A stretch of 64,000 nt of DNA from Lachnoclostridium sp. UBA903 (GTDB lineage: Bacteria; Bacillota; Clostridia; Lachnospirales; Lachnospiraceae), in the NCBI GenBank assembly GCA_002294045.1, contig DBEP01000009.1, positions 173,043 to 237,042 on the forward strand. Reading direction: 5' to 3'. Each line of letters begins with the position of its first letter. Position 1 is the stretch's first letter. The notes below the pieces were generated by a model. The model worked only from the letters and a program-made list of their open reading frames with translations. It had not been told where the DNA came from and did not search any database. Of the stretch, positions 27,109 through 35,488 are shown in pieces. The translations under genes and the position numbers were made by a program.

Positions 27109-29337
27109 GTGAAGGCCGGCGTTATTACATTTCATAGTGCCCATAACTTCGGAGCAACCCTCCAGGCCTGGGCACTGCAGAAAGTCCTTAAAAACTATAA
27201 TATTGAAGCTTGTGTAATAAACTATCATCCCAGCATTATTGATGATTTATATGATCCGTTAAAAGAAAAATACGGTATGGAGAAAGTACTGGCAGGGATT
27301 AAGCTTCGCTTTCAGAATCCGAGAAGTCTGAAAAGGTATCGTAATTATACCAGCTTTATTAAGAATAATTTTGACCTCCTTGGCGATTTTACCACGTATG
27401 AAGAATTGGAGGCGGCAGGTCTTGACCTGGATGCTTATATAGCAGGCAGTGACCAGGTATGGAACAGTGAGCATATAGGAGGTTTTGACCCTGCTTATTT
27501 TCTTGACTTTGTAAAACCGGGTTCTCTTAAGATATCCTATGCGGCAAGTATAGGGAGAGATTATCTACTGCCGGTTTATCATGAACAAATAAGAAACAGC
27601 TTAAAGAGTTTTACTTCCATTTCCGTCAGGGAAAAAAGTGCCAGAAAACCGGTGAAAGAGCTTGCCGGAAAACCGGTGGATGTGGTTCTGGACCCTACCC
27701 TGCTTCTTCCCAGGGAAGAATACGATGAGATTAAAACAACTCCTGATATTAAGGGACAATATATTTTTGTTTATATGATGGAACACAACCCGGATGTTGT
27801 GACATTTGCCAACAGAGTATCTACCGCAACCGGCCTGCCTATAGTACAGAGAAGGCCTAATAAAATATTCAAAAATGAAATTGCAACCTGTTATACTTCG
27901 GCTCCGGGAGATTTTCTGGGGTTAATTGAAAATGCGGAATACGTAATTACCAATTCCTTTCACGGAACGGTATTTTCCATTATATATGAGACTCCGTTTG
28001 TCTCCATGCTCCATTCCAATACAGGAAGCAGAACTGTGGATTTACTGAAAGCCTTAAACATGGAATCGCATCTGTTATATAATCCTGCGGATTTTACGGA
28101 TTTCTCTATGTTCCGTATTGAAAATCAGGAAAAGTTAAGAAAAAAGATAAAGGAGCTAAGGCAGACTTCCCTGCTGTATTTACTGGATGCGTTAAGAAAC
28201 AACGACCGCCAGAAGATTGTTGCCTGTCCGACTAAAATCAGGAAGTACGAATGCTATGGCTGTTACGCCTGCAAGGAAGTATGTCCGACCAATGCCATTA
28301 CCATGGAAGAAGATAAGGAAGGTTTCCGTTATCCTGTGGTAGACGAAGAAAAATGTATTGACTGCGGTGCGTGCAACAAAGCATGTATCCGTAAAACGAG
28401 CCATAAGATAGAGTATGAACAGGAATATCCAAGGGTATATTCTGTCATGAACAAACAGGAAGAAGTTCGTATGAAGAGTTCCTCCGGAGCGATTTTCCCT
28501 GAACTTGCAAGATATGTCATTGAAGAGAAAAAGGGATATGTCGTTGGCGTCAAATATGATAAGGATATGAAGGTGGTATCTGACATTGCGGATAATATGG
28601 AAGATGTGAAGGCCTTTTACGGTTCTAAATATGTGAAGAGTGATTTTGACGGTATTTATCCAAAAATCAGACAGCTGTTAAAGGATAACCAGACAGTTTT
28701 GTATTCCGGATTACCTTGCGAATGTGCCGCACTCCGTTCTTATCTGAAGAAGGATTATGAGAATTTGTTTATTTGTGAGATTTTATGTCACGCAGCCCCT
28801 TCACCGAAGATATTTGCTCAGTACCTGGATTATCTGAATAAGAAATTTAATTCCAGAGTAGTAAATCTGACTTTCCGGAATAAAAGCACGGGTTGGCTGA
28901 TTCATAAATGCAGCATGATTATAGAATTTGAAAATGGAAAGAATCTGAGTGTGAATTCCAGAAAAAACAACTATTTCCGTGCCTTTTTAAACGATTACAT
29001 TTCCAGGCCAAGCTGCAGCTCCTGTGAATATACCTACCAGAACAGAGTGGGAGATATTACCCTCGGTGACTTCTGGGGTATTAAGGATATTGATCCGTCC
29101 ATGTTTGATGACAAAGGGGTAAGCTTAATTACGATTAATGATGACAAGGGCAGTAAAATGTGGGATAATATTAAAGACAACTTTATTTATAAAGAGAGTG
29201 ATATGAAAACAGCCTTTAAGAAAAACCACAACAAGCCAAGTCCTTTTAAATTGGAACGGCTTGATATATTCGACCGTCTGGATAAAGATCCGATTGATGA
29301 CTTGTTACAGGAGTATAATGATTTAAGGAAGAAATAA
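27109..29337 (+). CDS. Polysaccharide pyruvyl transferase fused to ferredoxin and F420-dehydrogenase-beta domains
   Basis: A 742-residue fusion. Residues 1-350 are a polysaccharide pyruvyl transferase (FHSAHNFGATLQAWALQKVL, YIAGSDQVWN, NSFHGTVFSIIYETPFVSM). Residues of about 378-425 are a 2x[4Fe-4S] ferredoxin: CYGCYACKEVCPTNAI and CIDCGACNKACIRK. Residues of about 430-740 resemble the coenzyme F420 hydrogenase/dehydrogenase beta subunit (KSSSGAIFPELARYVIE, YSGLPCECAALRSYLKK, GDFWGIKDID), a flavin- and Fe-S-binding module. The first domain should add ketal pyruvate to a glycan. The redox role of the rest is unknown, and it probably does not use F420, as no F420 genes are seen here. GTG start, 2 bp after the previous stop. 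Confidence 0.85.
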   Translation: MKAGVITFHSAHNFGATLQAWALQKVLKNYNIEACVINYHPSIIDDLYDPLKEKYGMEKVLAGIKLRFQNPRSLKRYRNYTSFIKNNFDLLGDFTTYEELEAAGLDLDAYIAGSDQVWNSEHIGGFDPAYFLDFVKPGSLKISYAASIGRDYLLPVYHEQIRNSLKSFTSISVREKSARKPVKELAGKPVDVVLDPTLLLPREEYDEIKTTPDIKGQYIFVYMMEHNPDVVTFANRVSTATGLPIVQRRPNKIFKNEIATCYTSAPGDFLGLIENAEYVITNSFHGTVFSIIYETPFVSMLHSNTGSRTVDLLKALNMESHLLYNPADFTDFSMFRIENQEKLRKKIKELRQTSLLYLLDALRNNDRQKIVACPTKIRKYECYGCYACKEVCPTNAITMEEDKEGFRYPVVDEEKCIDCGACNKACIRKTSHKIEYEQEYPRVYSVMNKQEEVRMKSSSGAIFPELARYVIEEKKGYVVGVKYDKDMKVVSDIADNMEDVKAFYGSKYVKSDFDGIYPKIRQLLKDNQTVLYSGLPCECAALRSYLKKDYENLFICEILCHAAPSPKIFAQYLDYLNKKFNSRVVNLTFRNKSTGWLIHKCSMIIEFENGKNLSVNSRKNNYFRAFLNDYISRPSCSSCEYTYQNRVGDITLGDFWGIKDIDPSMFDDKGVSLITINDDKGSKMWDNIKDNFIYKESDMKTAFKKNHNKPSPFKLERLDIFDRLDKDPIDDLLQEYNDLRKK

Positions 29338-29401
29338 AGAAGGGAATAATTTATATCATACCGGATAGATCGCCCATAAAGCCGGGCAGATAGGAGTTAA
29401 A

Positions 29402-30178
29402 TTGAAAAAGTATATCAGTAATTTTACAAAATATCGATTTTTACTAGGTGAGCTGATTAAAAAGGGCATCACTTTAAAATATAGAAGATCATATCTGGGT
29501 ATTCTGTGGACCTTAATTGAACCGTTGCTGACCATGATTGTATTGACTATCGTATTCGGCACCTTATTTGGAAACCAGGACAAGCAGTTTCCTGTGTATA
29601 TTCTGTCAGGCAGGCTGTTATACTCGTTCTTTTCCAATAGTACGAAGATAGCCATGAAATCAATCCGTACGCACAGCGGTATGATAAAGAAGGTGTATGT
29701 ACCAAAATACATGTATCCTCTGGCCAGTATACTTACCGATTACGTTATATTTTTAATTTCTTTGATTATACTGGTGTTAGTTGGAGCCGTTTTAAAGGTA
29801 AAGCCCACCTTTTATTTATTCCAGGCGGTTATTCCCCTGGTTTTGATGCCGATTATGGCCTATGGAATCGGCTTGGTTCTGGCCACTTTGTCCGTATTCT
29901 TCCGTGACCTGGAATATATATGGTCGGTGGCATTGATGATGATTATGTATACATCCGCAATTTTTTATAAACCTGCCAGGATTATTGATGGCGGTTATGG
30001 CTGGCTGCTGGATATTAATCCGTTGTATTCCATTGTTGTAAACTTCAGAAACTCCATATTTGGTATGCCATTGGACCAAAGAGCTCTGGCTTTATCCTTA
30101 ATTTACAGCTTTGGTTTTCTGGTTGTCGGCATATTTATGTTTGTTAAGAAGCAGGATCAATTTATCCTGCATGTATAG
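29402..30178 (+). CDS. Polysaccharide/teichoic acid ABC exporter permease (TagG/Wzm-like)
   Basis: An ABC-2 permease of 258 residues with six membrane helices. The N-terminal amphipathic segment and the motif KKGITLKYRRSYLGILWTLI are the hallmark of Wzm/TagG permeases, followed by EPLLTMIVLTIVFGTLFG and VFFRDLEYIWSVALMMIMY. It probably moves the undecaprenyl-linked polymer made by the upstream gene products across the membrane. A TTG start at 29402 is preceded by TAGGAG 5 bp upstream. It is paired with the ATPase at 30215. Confidence 0.88.
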   Translation: MKKYISNFTKYRFLLGELIKKGITLKYRRSYLGILWTLIEPLLTMIVLTIVFGTLFGNQDKQFPVYILSGRLLYSFFSNSTKIAMKSIRTHSGMIKKVYVPKYMYPLASILTDYVIFLISLIILVLVGAVLKVKPTFYLFQAVIPLVLMPIMAYGIGLVLATLSVFFRDLEYIWSVALMMIMYTSAIFYKPARIIDGGYGWLLDINPLYSIVVNFRNSIFGMPLDQRALALSLIYSFGFLVVGIFMFVKKQDQFILHV

Positions 30179-30214
30179 CCGGGAGGAATTATAAAGATAA
30201 AAAGGAGGCATACT

Positions 30215-30952
30215 ATGGCAAAAATTGCTGTTGAAGTGAAACAGGTAAGTATGCGTTTTAACCTGTCTTCTCAAAAGGTAGACAATCTGAAGGAGTATTT
30301 TATAAAGTTAGTTAGAAAAGAATTGAAATATAAAGAATTCTGGGCTCTGAAAAATGTAAGCATTAAGGTAAATAAGGGTGACCGTCTGGGTATCCTTGGA
30401 TTAAACGGTGCCGGAAAGAGTACCTTATTAAAAATTATTGCGGGCGTGTTAAAACCGACGGAAGGCTCTATATCCGTTAAAGGTAAAATAGCCCCCTTAC
30501 TGGAACTTGGTGCGGGCTTTGAGCCGGAATATACCGGCGCTGAAAATATATATCTCTATGGGGCCGTACTTGGGTATTCCAGGGATTTTATAGCTGAAAA
30601 ATATAATGAAATCATAGAATTCTCCGAGCTCGGCAAGTTCATTGAGGTGCCTCTTAAAAACTATTCTTCCGGTATGAAATCCAGGCTGGGTTTTGCCATA
30701 GCAACCATAGTGGAACCGGATATATTGATTCTGGATGAAGTTCTTGCCGTAGGCGATGCCAAGTTTAAGAAAAAATGCGAAGCCAAGATACAATCCATGT
30801 TCGACAAAGGAGTTACCGTATTATTCGTATCCCATTCCCTGCCTCAGGTGCAGAAGATTTGTAATAAGGCAATTTTACTGGAGCGGGGTGAGATAGTTGC
30901 ACAGGGCGGAATAGAGGAAGTCAGCGCCATATATGCGGAGAAGACGAAATAG
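30215..30952 (+). CDS. Polysaccharide/teichoic acid ABC exporter ATPase (TagH/Wzt-like, short form)
   Basis: An ATPase of 245 residues with Walker A GLNGAGKST, LLELGAGFEPEYTGAENIY (typical of Wzt/TagH), signature YSSGMKSRLGFA and Walker B ILILDEVLAVGD. It ends soon after the ATPase domain and so lacks the C-terminal carbohydrate-binding domain of classical Wzt. Export should therefore not depend on a terminal cap on the glycan. AAAAGGAGG is 7 bp from the ATG. It is the last gene of the operon and is followed by a terminator. Confidence 0.9.
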   Translation: MAKIAVEVKQVSMRFNLSSQKVDNLKEYFIKLVRKELKYKEFWALKNVSIKVNKGDRLGILGLNGAGKSTLLKIIAGVLKPTEGSISVKGKIAPLLELGAGFEPEYTGAENIYLYGAVLGYSRDFIAEKYNEIIEFSELGKFIEVPLKNYSSGMKSRLGFAIATIVEPDILILDEVLAVGDAKFKKKCEAKIQSMFDKGVTVLFVSHSLPQVQKICNKAILLERGEIVAQGGIEEVSAIYAEKTK

Positions 30953-30967
30953 AGTTAGATTGTTTAG

Positions 30968-31008
30968 TGCTATATGCTTTGTTGAAAGCATATGGCATTT
31001 ATTTTATA
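30968..31008 (+). terminator. Intrinsic terminator of the teichoic-acid-like operon
   Basis: TGCTATATGCTTT and AAAGCATATGGCA pair with one T-G wobble around a GTTG loop, followed by TTTATTTTAT. It starts 15 bp after the last stop codon. Confidence 0.75.
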
Positions 31009-31048
31009 TCATAAAGAAGTTCGTCTTATGAGACAAAAACGCTCCGCT
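31003..31048 (+). repeat. Short hairpin repeat with conserved GAAGTTCGT loop, copy B
   Basis: TTTTATATCATAA, then AGAAGTTCGTC, then TTATGAGACAAAA and CGCTCCG. It matches copy A at 20823-20868. The arms CATAA/TTATG pair and the GAAGTTCGT loop is the same. Confidence 0.45.
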
Positions 31049-31074
31049 TTGGTATAAAGATTCCATAACATATT

Positions 31075-31114
31075 AACACCCATGTCATAATATGTAAGTT
31101 ATGGCATGGGTGTT
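31075..31114 (+). terminator. Hairpin downstream of the operon
   Basis: AACACCCATG (31075-31084) pairs with CATGGGTGTT (31105-31114), extended inside by CATAA/TTATG. A weak T tract (GTTCTTG) follows. It may be a second terminator. Confidence 0.45.
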
Positions 31115-31144
31115 GTTCTTGTAATTTGTAAATTATTAATTATG

Positions 31145-31211
31145 TCTAGCACAGCCTTGCATAAATTTCGCTTAATATCAGTGCCTGATATTTGCGCCAG
31201 ACTGTACTAGA
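31145..31211. repeat. 67-bp inverted-repeat structure
   Basis: The ends TCTAGCACAG and CTGTACTAGA are inverted repeats with one mismatch. The interior holds a second stem, AATATCAG with CTGATATT around TGC. There are no coding frames. It may be a small palindromic element or the leader region of an RNA. No further copy was noticed in this window. Confidence 0.35.
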
Positions 31212-31280
31212 TTCCTAATGCGGAATTGCATGTCTTCGCAAAGTTCAATAAACATAAAATCAGTTTTAGGAATACTATGA

Positions 31281-33122
31281 TTATGATTTTATATTAACGC
31301 TATTTTTAATTTTATAATTAATAGCAATCCCGATTCCCATTAGTACCCAGAACACCGGTGCAACGGTAATCGTAGAGTCATTGGAGATACCTGCTATCAT
31401 ATAGGCTGTAGAACCAATAAATATGGATACTCCGGCCTGGGAATAGAAATCAGTGAAAGTCCCTTGCCAAAATAATTTAATACTTGAGATAGCATACATG
31501 ATATAAAACACTAATAAGGCAATAAGAGATATAACACCGGTCTGAACGCCTATCTGTAAATACTGATTGTGCGGTCTTGTTATCAACTGTCCGTCAAAAC
31601 CGTAATTATATAAATTAACATAATCCTGCTGAGGAAAAACCAGAGTGAAGGTATCGGCTCCGGAACCAAGCAGGATATGATTTTTAAGCAGTGGAATTGT
31701 TCTGGACCAGATATAGCCTCTTCCCGTAGCAAAATTTTCATAGCCTGTTAACAGGGCAGAATCGGCAGTAATGATTTTATCAAACTTGCCCTTGCTATTT
31801 AAATAGTAGAAGGTATCATCACCCAACTGATTGGAGAAAACCCATTCCTTATCTTCTATGTTAAATTTTAAGCATATTATGTCGTTGTATACGGCGGGTG
31901 TTACCTGGATACCGGCAAAACGGGAATCATCTATAACAAAGATATTGTTTTCATCAACGGTATAAGAAATTATGTTATTATCGATATCGAATAATAATAC
32001 TGTAATATCGTTACCATCCGAAGCTATAGTTGCCTTTAATTCATTATCTTTATAGGTAATGGCCAGAAATTCCTCTGTTTCAATATCGGTTAACGCAGGA
32101 GCCGTACTAGTAGCATTAAATAACCGGTTTATGGTACCTGTTATTGCAGAAAAATTAATTGCTCCCATTAATATGACGGCTGCGGCTCCGATACTGATTA
32201 CGGGTATCATGATTTTTGATTTCCGGAATATATATTTTCGGAAGAATATTACCACTAATACGAGAGCGAAGAAAAGGCCGATTAAAGCAGTTTTCGATTG
32301 GGAACCAACCAGGCACACAACCATTCCGGCCAGAGCTGCAATATAAAGGATAATCTTATTCCTGCTTTTCTCAGTTAATAATAGGCCAATCAGGATTGGA
32401 ACGATTAACGCTACATATACACCTACGTAATTAGGATTATACAGAGTTAAATATACCCGGTTAGGCCCAAAGTTAAAGCTTAAACCTAATTCATTCCAAT
32501 ATTTACTTGGTAAAACCAGATATTTACCCAACTGGGTGGCGATAAAATCATGTCCGACGGCCTGAGACAATCCCAATACCCCCATTACTAAAACGCTGAT
32601 TAATAAATAGTGAAAAATAAACCGGATATCTTCTTCTGAATTGATAAAAAGGAAAGCATAAAACACAACAAGGCAATATCCCAGGAGAACAAAGACTGAC
32701 TCAAATTGCTCATAAATTCCGGTAAAGCCGAAGGACGAATACTCAGAAAATAAAGTGGAGAGCAGCGCAAGCAGTCCATATATAATTAACGGTAAAAGTA
32801 TCATTGAAAAATGTATCCGCATTTTATCGCGGAATACTTTATAAAGTATTAATAACAGCATGACGGAACAGGCAAGCAGAAAAAATATCTGCTTATAATA
32901 TAGAAAGGCATCAAACCAGGAAGTATTGTCCGAAAACCAAACGAAACCGGTTAGTCCCGGATCATATTCATAAAACCGCATGATCAGGGGTAATATGGCG
33001 GTAACAAATACCAGGGGAAGCAAATACAGTTTATTGTTTTGTTGTTTATTTTGTCTTGAATTGGAGGAATTGCGTGTTTTTCTATTATATTGTGAGGCTT
33101 TTTGTGGGGCTTTCACTTTCAT
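31281..33122 (-). CDS. O-antigen ligase / polymerase-like membrane protein
   Basis: A polytopic membrane protein of 613 residues with about 12 helices. It has a Wzy_C/O-antigen ligase signature: YNPNYVGVYVALIVPILIGL, a large external loop of about 150 residues, and HNQYLQIGVQTGVISLIALL near the end. It would join or polymerise lipid-linked glycans outside the membrane. The basic N-terminus (KASQYNRKTRNSSNSRQNKQ) is cytoplasmic. The frame runs upstream through the MITE-like element to 33344, but AAGGAG 6-7 bp before the ATG at 33122 marks the start. It is transcribed away from the main glycan cluster and stands alone. Confidence 0.85.
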   Translation of the reverse strand: MKVKAPQKASQYNRKTRNSSNSRQNKQQNNKLYLLPLVFVTAILPLIMRFYEYDPGLTGFVWFSDNTSWFDAFLYYKQIFFLLACSVMLLLILYKVFRDKMRIHFSMILLPLIIYGLLALLSTLFSEYSSFGFTGIYEQFESVFVLLGYCLVVFYAFLFINSEEDIRFIFHYLLISVLVMGVLGLSQAVGHDFIATQLGKYLVLPSKYWNELGLSFNFGPNRVYLTLYNPNYVGVYVALIVPILIGLLLTEKSRNKIILYIAALAGMVVCLVGSQSKTALIGLFFALVLVVIFFRKYIFRKSKIMIPVISIGAAAVILMGAINFSAITGTINRLFNATSTAPALTDIETEEFLAITYKDNELKATIASDGNDITVLLFDIDNNIISYTVDENNIFVIDDSRFAGIQVTPAVYNDIICLKFNIEDKEWVFSNQLGDDTFYYLNSKGKFDKIITADSALLTGYENFATGRGYIWSRTIPLLKNHILLGSGADTFTLVFPQQDYVNLYNYGFDGQLITRPHNQYLQIGVQTGVISLIALLVFYIMYAISSIKLFWQGTFTDFYSQAGVSIFIGSTAYMIAGISNDSTITVAPVFWVLMGIGIAINYKIKNSVNIKS

Positions 33123-33154
33123 AATTATCTCCTTAATAAAAATTTTAATTCTTA

Positions 33155-33310
33155 GAGTGTGTTTGAAAAATGCTTGTGCCGGGTTGGATGCTCCGCTTTG
33201 TGGGAGACAAGAAGCGGTTTTTGGATGCGTAGTGGTGCTATGCACCCAAAATTGCGACGCAGTATACCGCAAAGCATTCAGAACGGTGCGATGATTTTTC
33301 AAAAACGCTC
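33155..33310 (-). mobile_element. MITE-like palindromic element, copy 3
   Basis: A 156-bp element, GAGTGTGTTTGAAAAATG to TTTTTCAAAAACGCTC, preceded by TA at 33153-33154. The right flank is TC instead of TA and the right terminal repeat has decayed. Its inner 35 bp form the strongest stem of the four copies. It sits 32 bp upstream of the start codon of the ligase-like gene, within its leader or promoter. The remainder, 33311-33605, is AT-rich with no gene seen. Confidence 0.72.
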
Positions 33311-33605
33311 TCGTACTATTTATACATTTTAATATGTATTTCATCTGTTGACAAGTAATATAATAAAAAAGGTGTATGTCTTTTATTATCCGGGTAACAT
33401 TCGATAAATATTATTAGCAATTATACATAGCTGCAGGCGTGAAGTTTTTAGAACTAAATATAATTTGTCACAATAATGTCACATATTAATTCTAACATAG
33501 ATGAATAGAACAGTTATAGAATAAAATTAAGAATTATTCATATTTATCGTTAAAATATATCTGAAATCATAACGGCATTCATTGTAAAGAAGTATTTTAT
33601 AATAT

Positions 33606-33635
33606 TTGTGTAAATATTATGAAATATGATAAAAT
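33606..33635 (+). promoter_or_regulatory. Predicted promoter of the exopolysaccharide cluster
   Basis: TTGTGT (33606-33611), an 18-bp spacer and TAAAAT (33630-33635) with extended -10 TG at 33627-33628. It lies about 70 bp before the priming transferase gene. Confidence 0.45.
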
Positions 33636-33707
33636 ACCTTGTTTTATGTGGCTATATTATTTATAATCTATAATAATGATTATGTAAAAGAATGGTGGTA
33701 AACTAGC

Positions 33708-34313
33708 ATGTACAGAAAATATCTTAAAAAAGTTTGTGATTTTATTATATGTATTATCACGGTTATATTGTTTTTCTGGCTGTTTCTCATTCTGGCGTTT
33801 CTTATAAAATTAACGTCCAAAGGCCCGGTGTTCTTTCATCAGAGAAGGATTGGAAAGGATAAAAAAGAGTTCCATATCCTGAAATTCCGTACTATGCGGG
33901 CCGATACTCCGCAGAATGTTCCTACCCATCTTCTTGAGCATCCAGGGCAATATATAACACCGATAGGAAAATTTTTAAGAAAGACAAGTCTGGATGAGCT
34001 GCCTCAATTATTTAATATATTAAAAGGGGATATGTCCATTGTGGGTCCAAGGCCGGCCTTATGGAACCAGTATGACCTGATTCAGGAGCGGGATAAATAC
34101 CATGCCAACAATGTGAGGCCAGGCTTAACCGGCTGGGCGCAAATTAACGGAAGAGATGAATTGCCGATTCCGCTGAAAGCAAAACTGGACGGGGAATATA
34201 TAAAGACGATGAGCTTTGTGTTTGATATAAAGTGTATTATAAAGACGATAGGCTGTGTGATAAGGCGGGAAGGGATGAAAGAAGGTACACCGGAGGTCAG
34301 TGATAATTTATGA
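33708..34313 (+). CDS. Undecaprenyl-phosphate sugar phosphotransferase (priming glycosyltransferase)
   Basis: A bacterial sugar transferase of 201 residues, the short (WcaJ C-terminal/PglC-like) form. It has one N-terminal membrane segment (FIICIITVILFFWLFLILAF). The catalytic domain has FHQRRIGKDKKEFHILKFRT, KTSLDELPQLFNILKGDMS and VGPRPALWNQYDL, then VRPGLTGWAQINGRDELP. It transfers a sugar-1-phosphate to undecaprenyl phosphate, the first step of repeat-unit assembly. Its stop overlaps the next start by 4 bp. It marks the beginning of the exopolysaccharide cluster and still has the base composition of the flanking genome. Confidence 0.92.
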   Translation: MYRKYLKKVCDFIICIITVILFFWLFLILAFLIKLTSKGPVFFHQRRIGKDKKEFHILKFRTMRADTPQNVPTHLLEHPGQYITPIGKFLRKTSLDELPQLFNILKGDMSIVGPRPALWNQYDLIQERDKYHANNVRPGLTGWAQINGRDELPIPLKAKLDGEYIKTMSFVFDIKCIIKTIGCVIRREGMKEGTPEVSDNL

Positions 34314-35101
34314 AGAAAGTTTTAGTAGTCGGTTCCAACAGTTATATAGGCCGGAAATTTAGAGAATACATATTGCAAATGGACAAAGAAGGCATCTCTG
34401 CTGATTTAGTCAGTGCCTTGGACGGTTCCTGGAGGCAGGCTGATTTTTCTTCTTACGATGCCGTATTGCATCTCGCTGCCATGGTACATATAAAAGAAAC
34501 AAAAGATATGGAGATGCTTTATTACAGGATAAATCATGAGCTTGCAGTAGAAGTGGCCGAAAAAGCTAAAGAAAATCACGTGAAGCAATTTATTTTCATG
34601 AGTACGGCTTCTGTATATGGCTTACGCACCGGATGTATCGATAAGGAAACAGTGCCTAAACCAACAACCTTTTATGGAAAGTCCAAGCTGGCGGCAGAAA
34701 TGGATATCATGAAATTGCAGGATGAAGATTTTAGAATCGCAATTGTGCGGCCGCCCATGGTATACGGAGAAGGGTGTAAAGGAAATTATGCAAGACTGGT
34801 TAAGCTGGCAAAGTTCACACCTGTCTTTCCGGAGTACCACAATAAAAGAAGTATACTGCATATTAAGCATTTGTCGGAACTTTTGGCTGAATTAATTAGG
34901 AATGAAAGCAGCGGGTATTTTCACCCTCAGGATGATGAATATGCGGATACCTGTGAATTAATAGTTAAGATACGAAAAAATATGGGGAAAAAAACGATAT
35001 TAATTAGTTGCTTTAATATTATTATAAATTTTTTAATTAAAAATCATATCAACATATTTCAAAAAATGTTTGGAGATTTTTATTATGATATTACATTATA
35101 G
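34310..35101 (+). CDS. NAD-dependent epimerase/dehydratase family protein, altered C-terminus
   Basis: An extended SDR protein of 263 residues. The cofactor loop GSNSYIGRKF is a variant of GxxGxxG, with LHLAAMVHIKET, FMSTASVYG, the YxxxK pair in FYGKSKLAAE and VRPPMVYGEG. It probably epimerises or reduces a nucleotide-sugar or lipid-linked sugar. The last 40 residues change abruptly to Ile/Lys/Asn-rich sequence as the DNA becomes very AT-rich from about 34970. The end (FGDFYYDITL) stops near a point where homologues usually continue. Continuation-like residues are visible in another frame, so the 3' end may be hybrid or frameshifted. Confidence 0.75.
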   Translation: MKKVLVVGSNSYIGRKFREYILQMDKEGISADLVSALDGSWRQADFSSYDAVLHLAAMVHIKETKDMEMLYYRINHELAVEVAEKAKENHVKQFIFMSTASVYGLRTGCIDKETVPKPTTFYGKSKLAAEMDIMKLQDEDFRIAIVRPPMVYGEGCKGNYARLVKLAKFTPVFPEYHNKRSILHIKHLSELLAELIRNESSGYFHPQDDEYADTCELIVKIRKNMGKKTILISCFNIIINFLIKNHINIFQKMFGDFYYDITL

Positions 35102-35257
35102 AGAGAATAATACATAATTTCAGATTATCACTTATGTTTACATGAATATGGCTTTAAAATACAGATTAAAAATTATTTTATATTTATTATATGTGAAGCA
35201 GGATATTTTACTTTGCTCGGGGTAGTTAAAAATAAAAGGAAGATAGTTGATAGCGAA

Positions 35258-35428
35258 TTATTTAGTATCAATGACTAAGGAATGGTGTAAAGCAACTTCA
35301 TAAAGTTTCTTTACCAGTGGTTTTGCCATATCAGCAGTGTATTAGTTAGATTCTAAGATTCCTAATCCTATATGAAAATGATGGGCCACTTTCGTATAAA
35401 GTGCTATAAGTAGTGAGCATGCTGACAT
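35258..35428 (-). pseudogene. Possible decayed coding remnant
   Basis: On the minus strand a protein-like frame (SACSLLIALYTKVAHHFHIG, then a stop, then YTADMAKPLVKKLYEVALHH) runs through one internal stop. I do not recognise it. The interval 35102-35488 has no intact gene and lies at the left edge of the AT-rich island, so it may be a remnant of a replaced gene. Confidence 0.2.
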
Positions 35429-35488
35429 ATTTGACGACATTGTATTATCGATATAAAATAATTTTAAAAAGGCAAGGAAGGACATTGA

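Noticed and set aside
33123..33344. Upstream extension of the ligase-like gene through the repeat element
   Set aside because: The ATG at 33122 has a good ribosome-binding site and the extension is repeat sequence.
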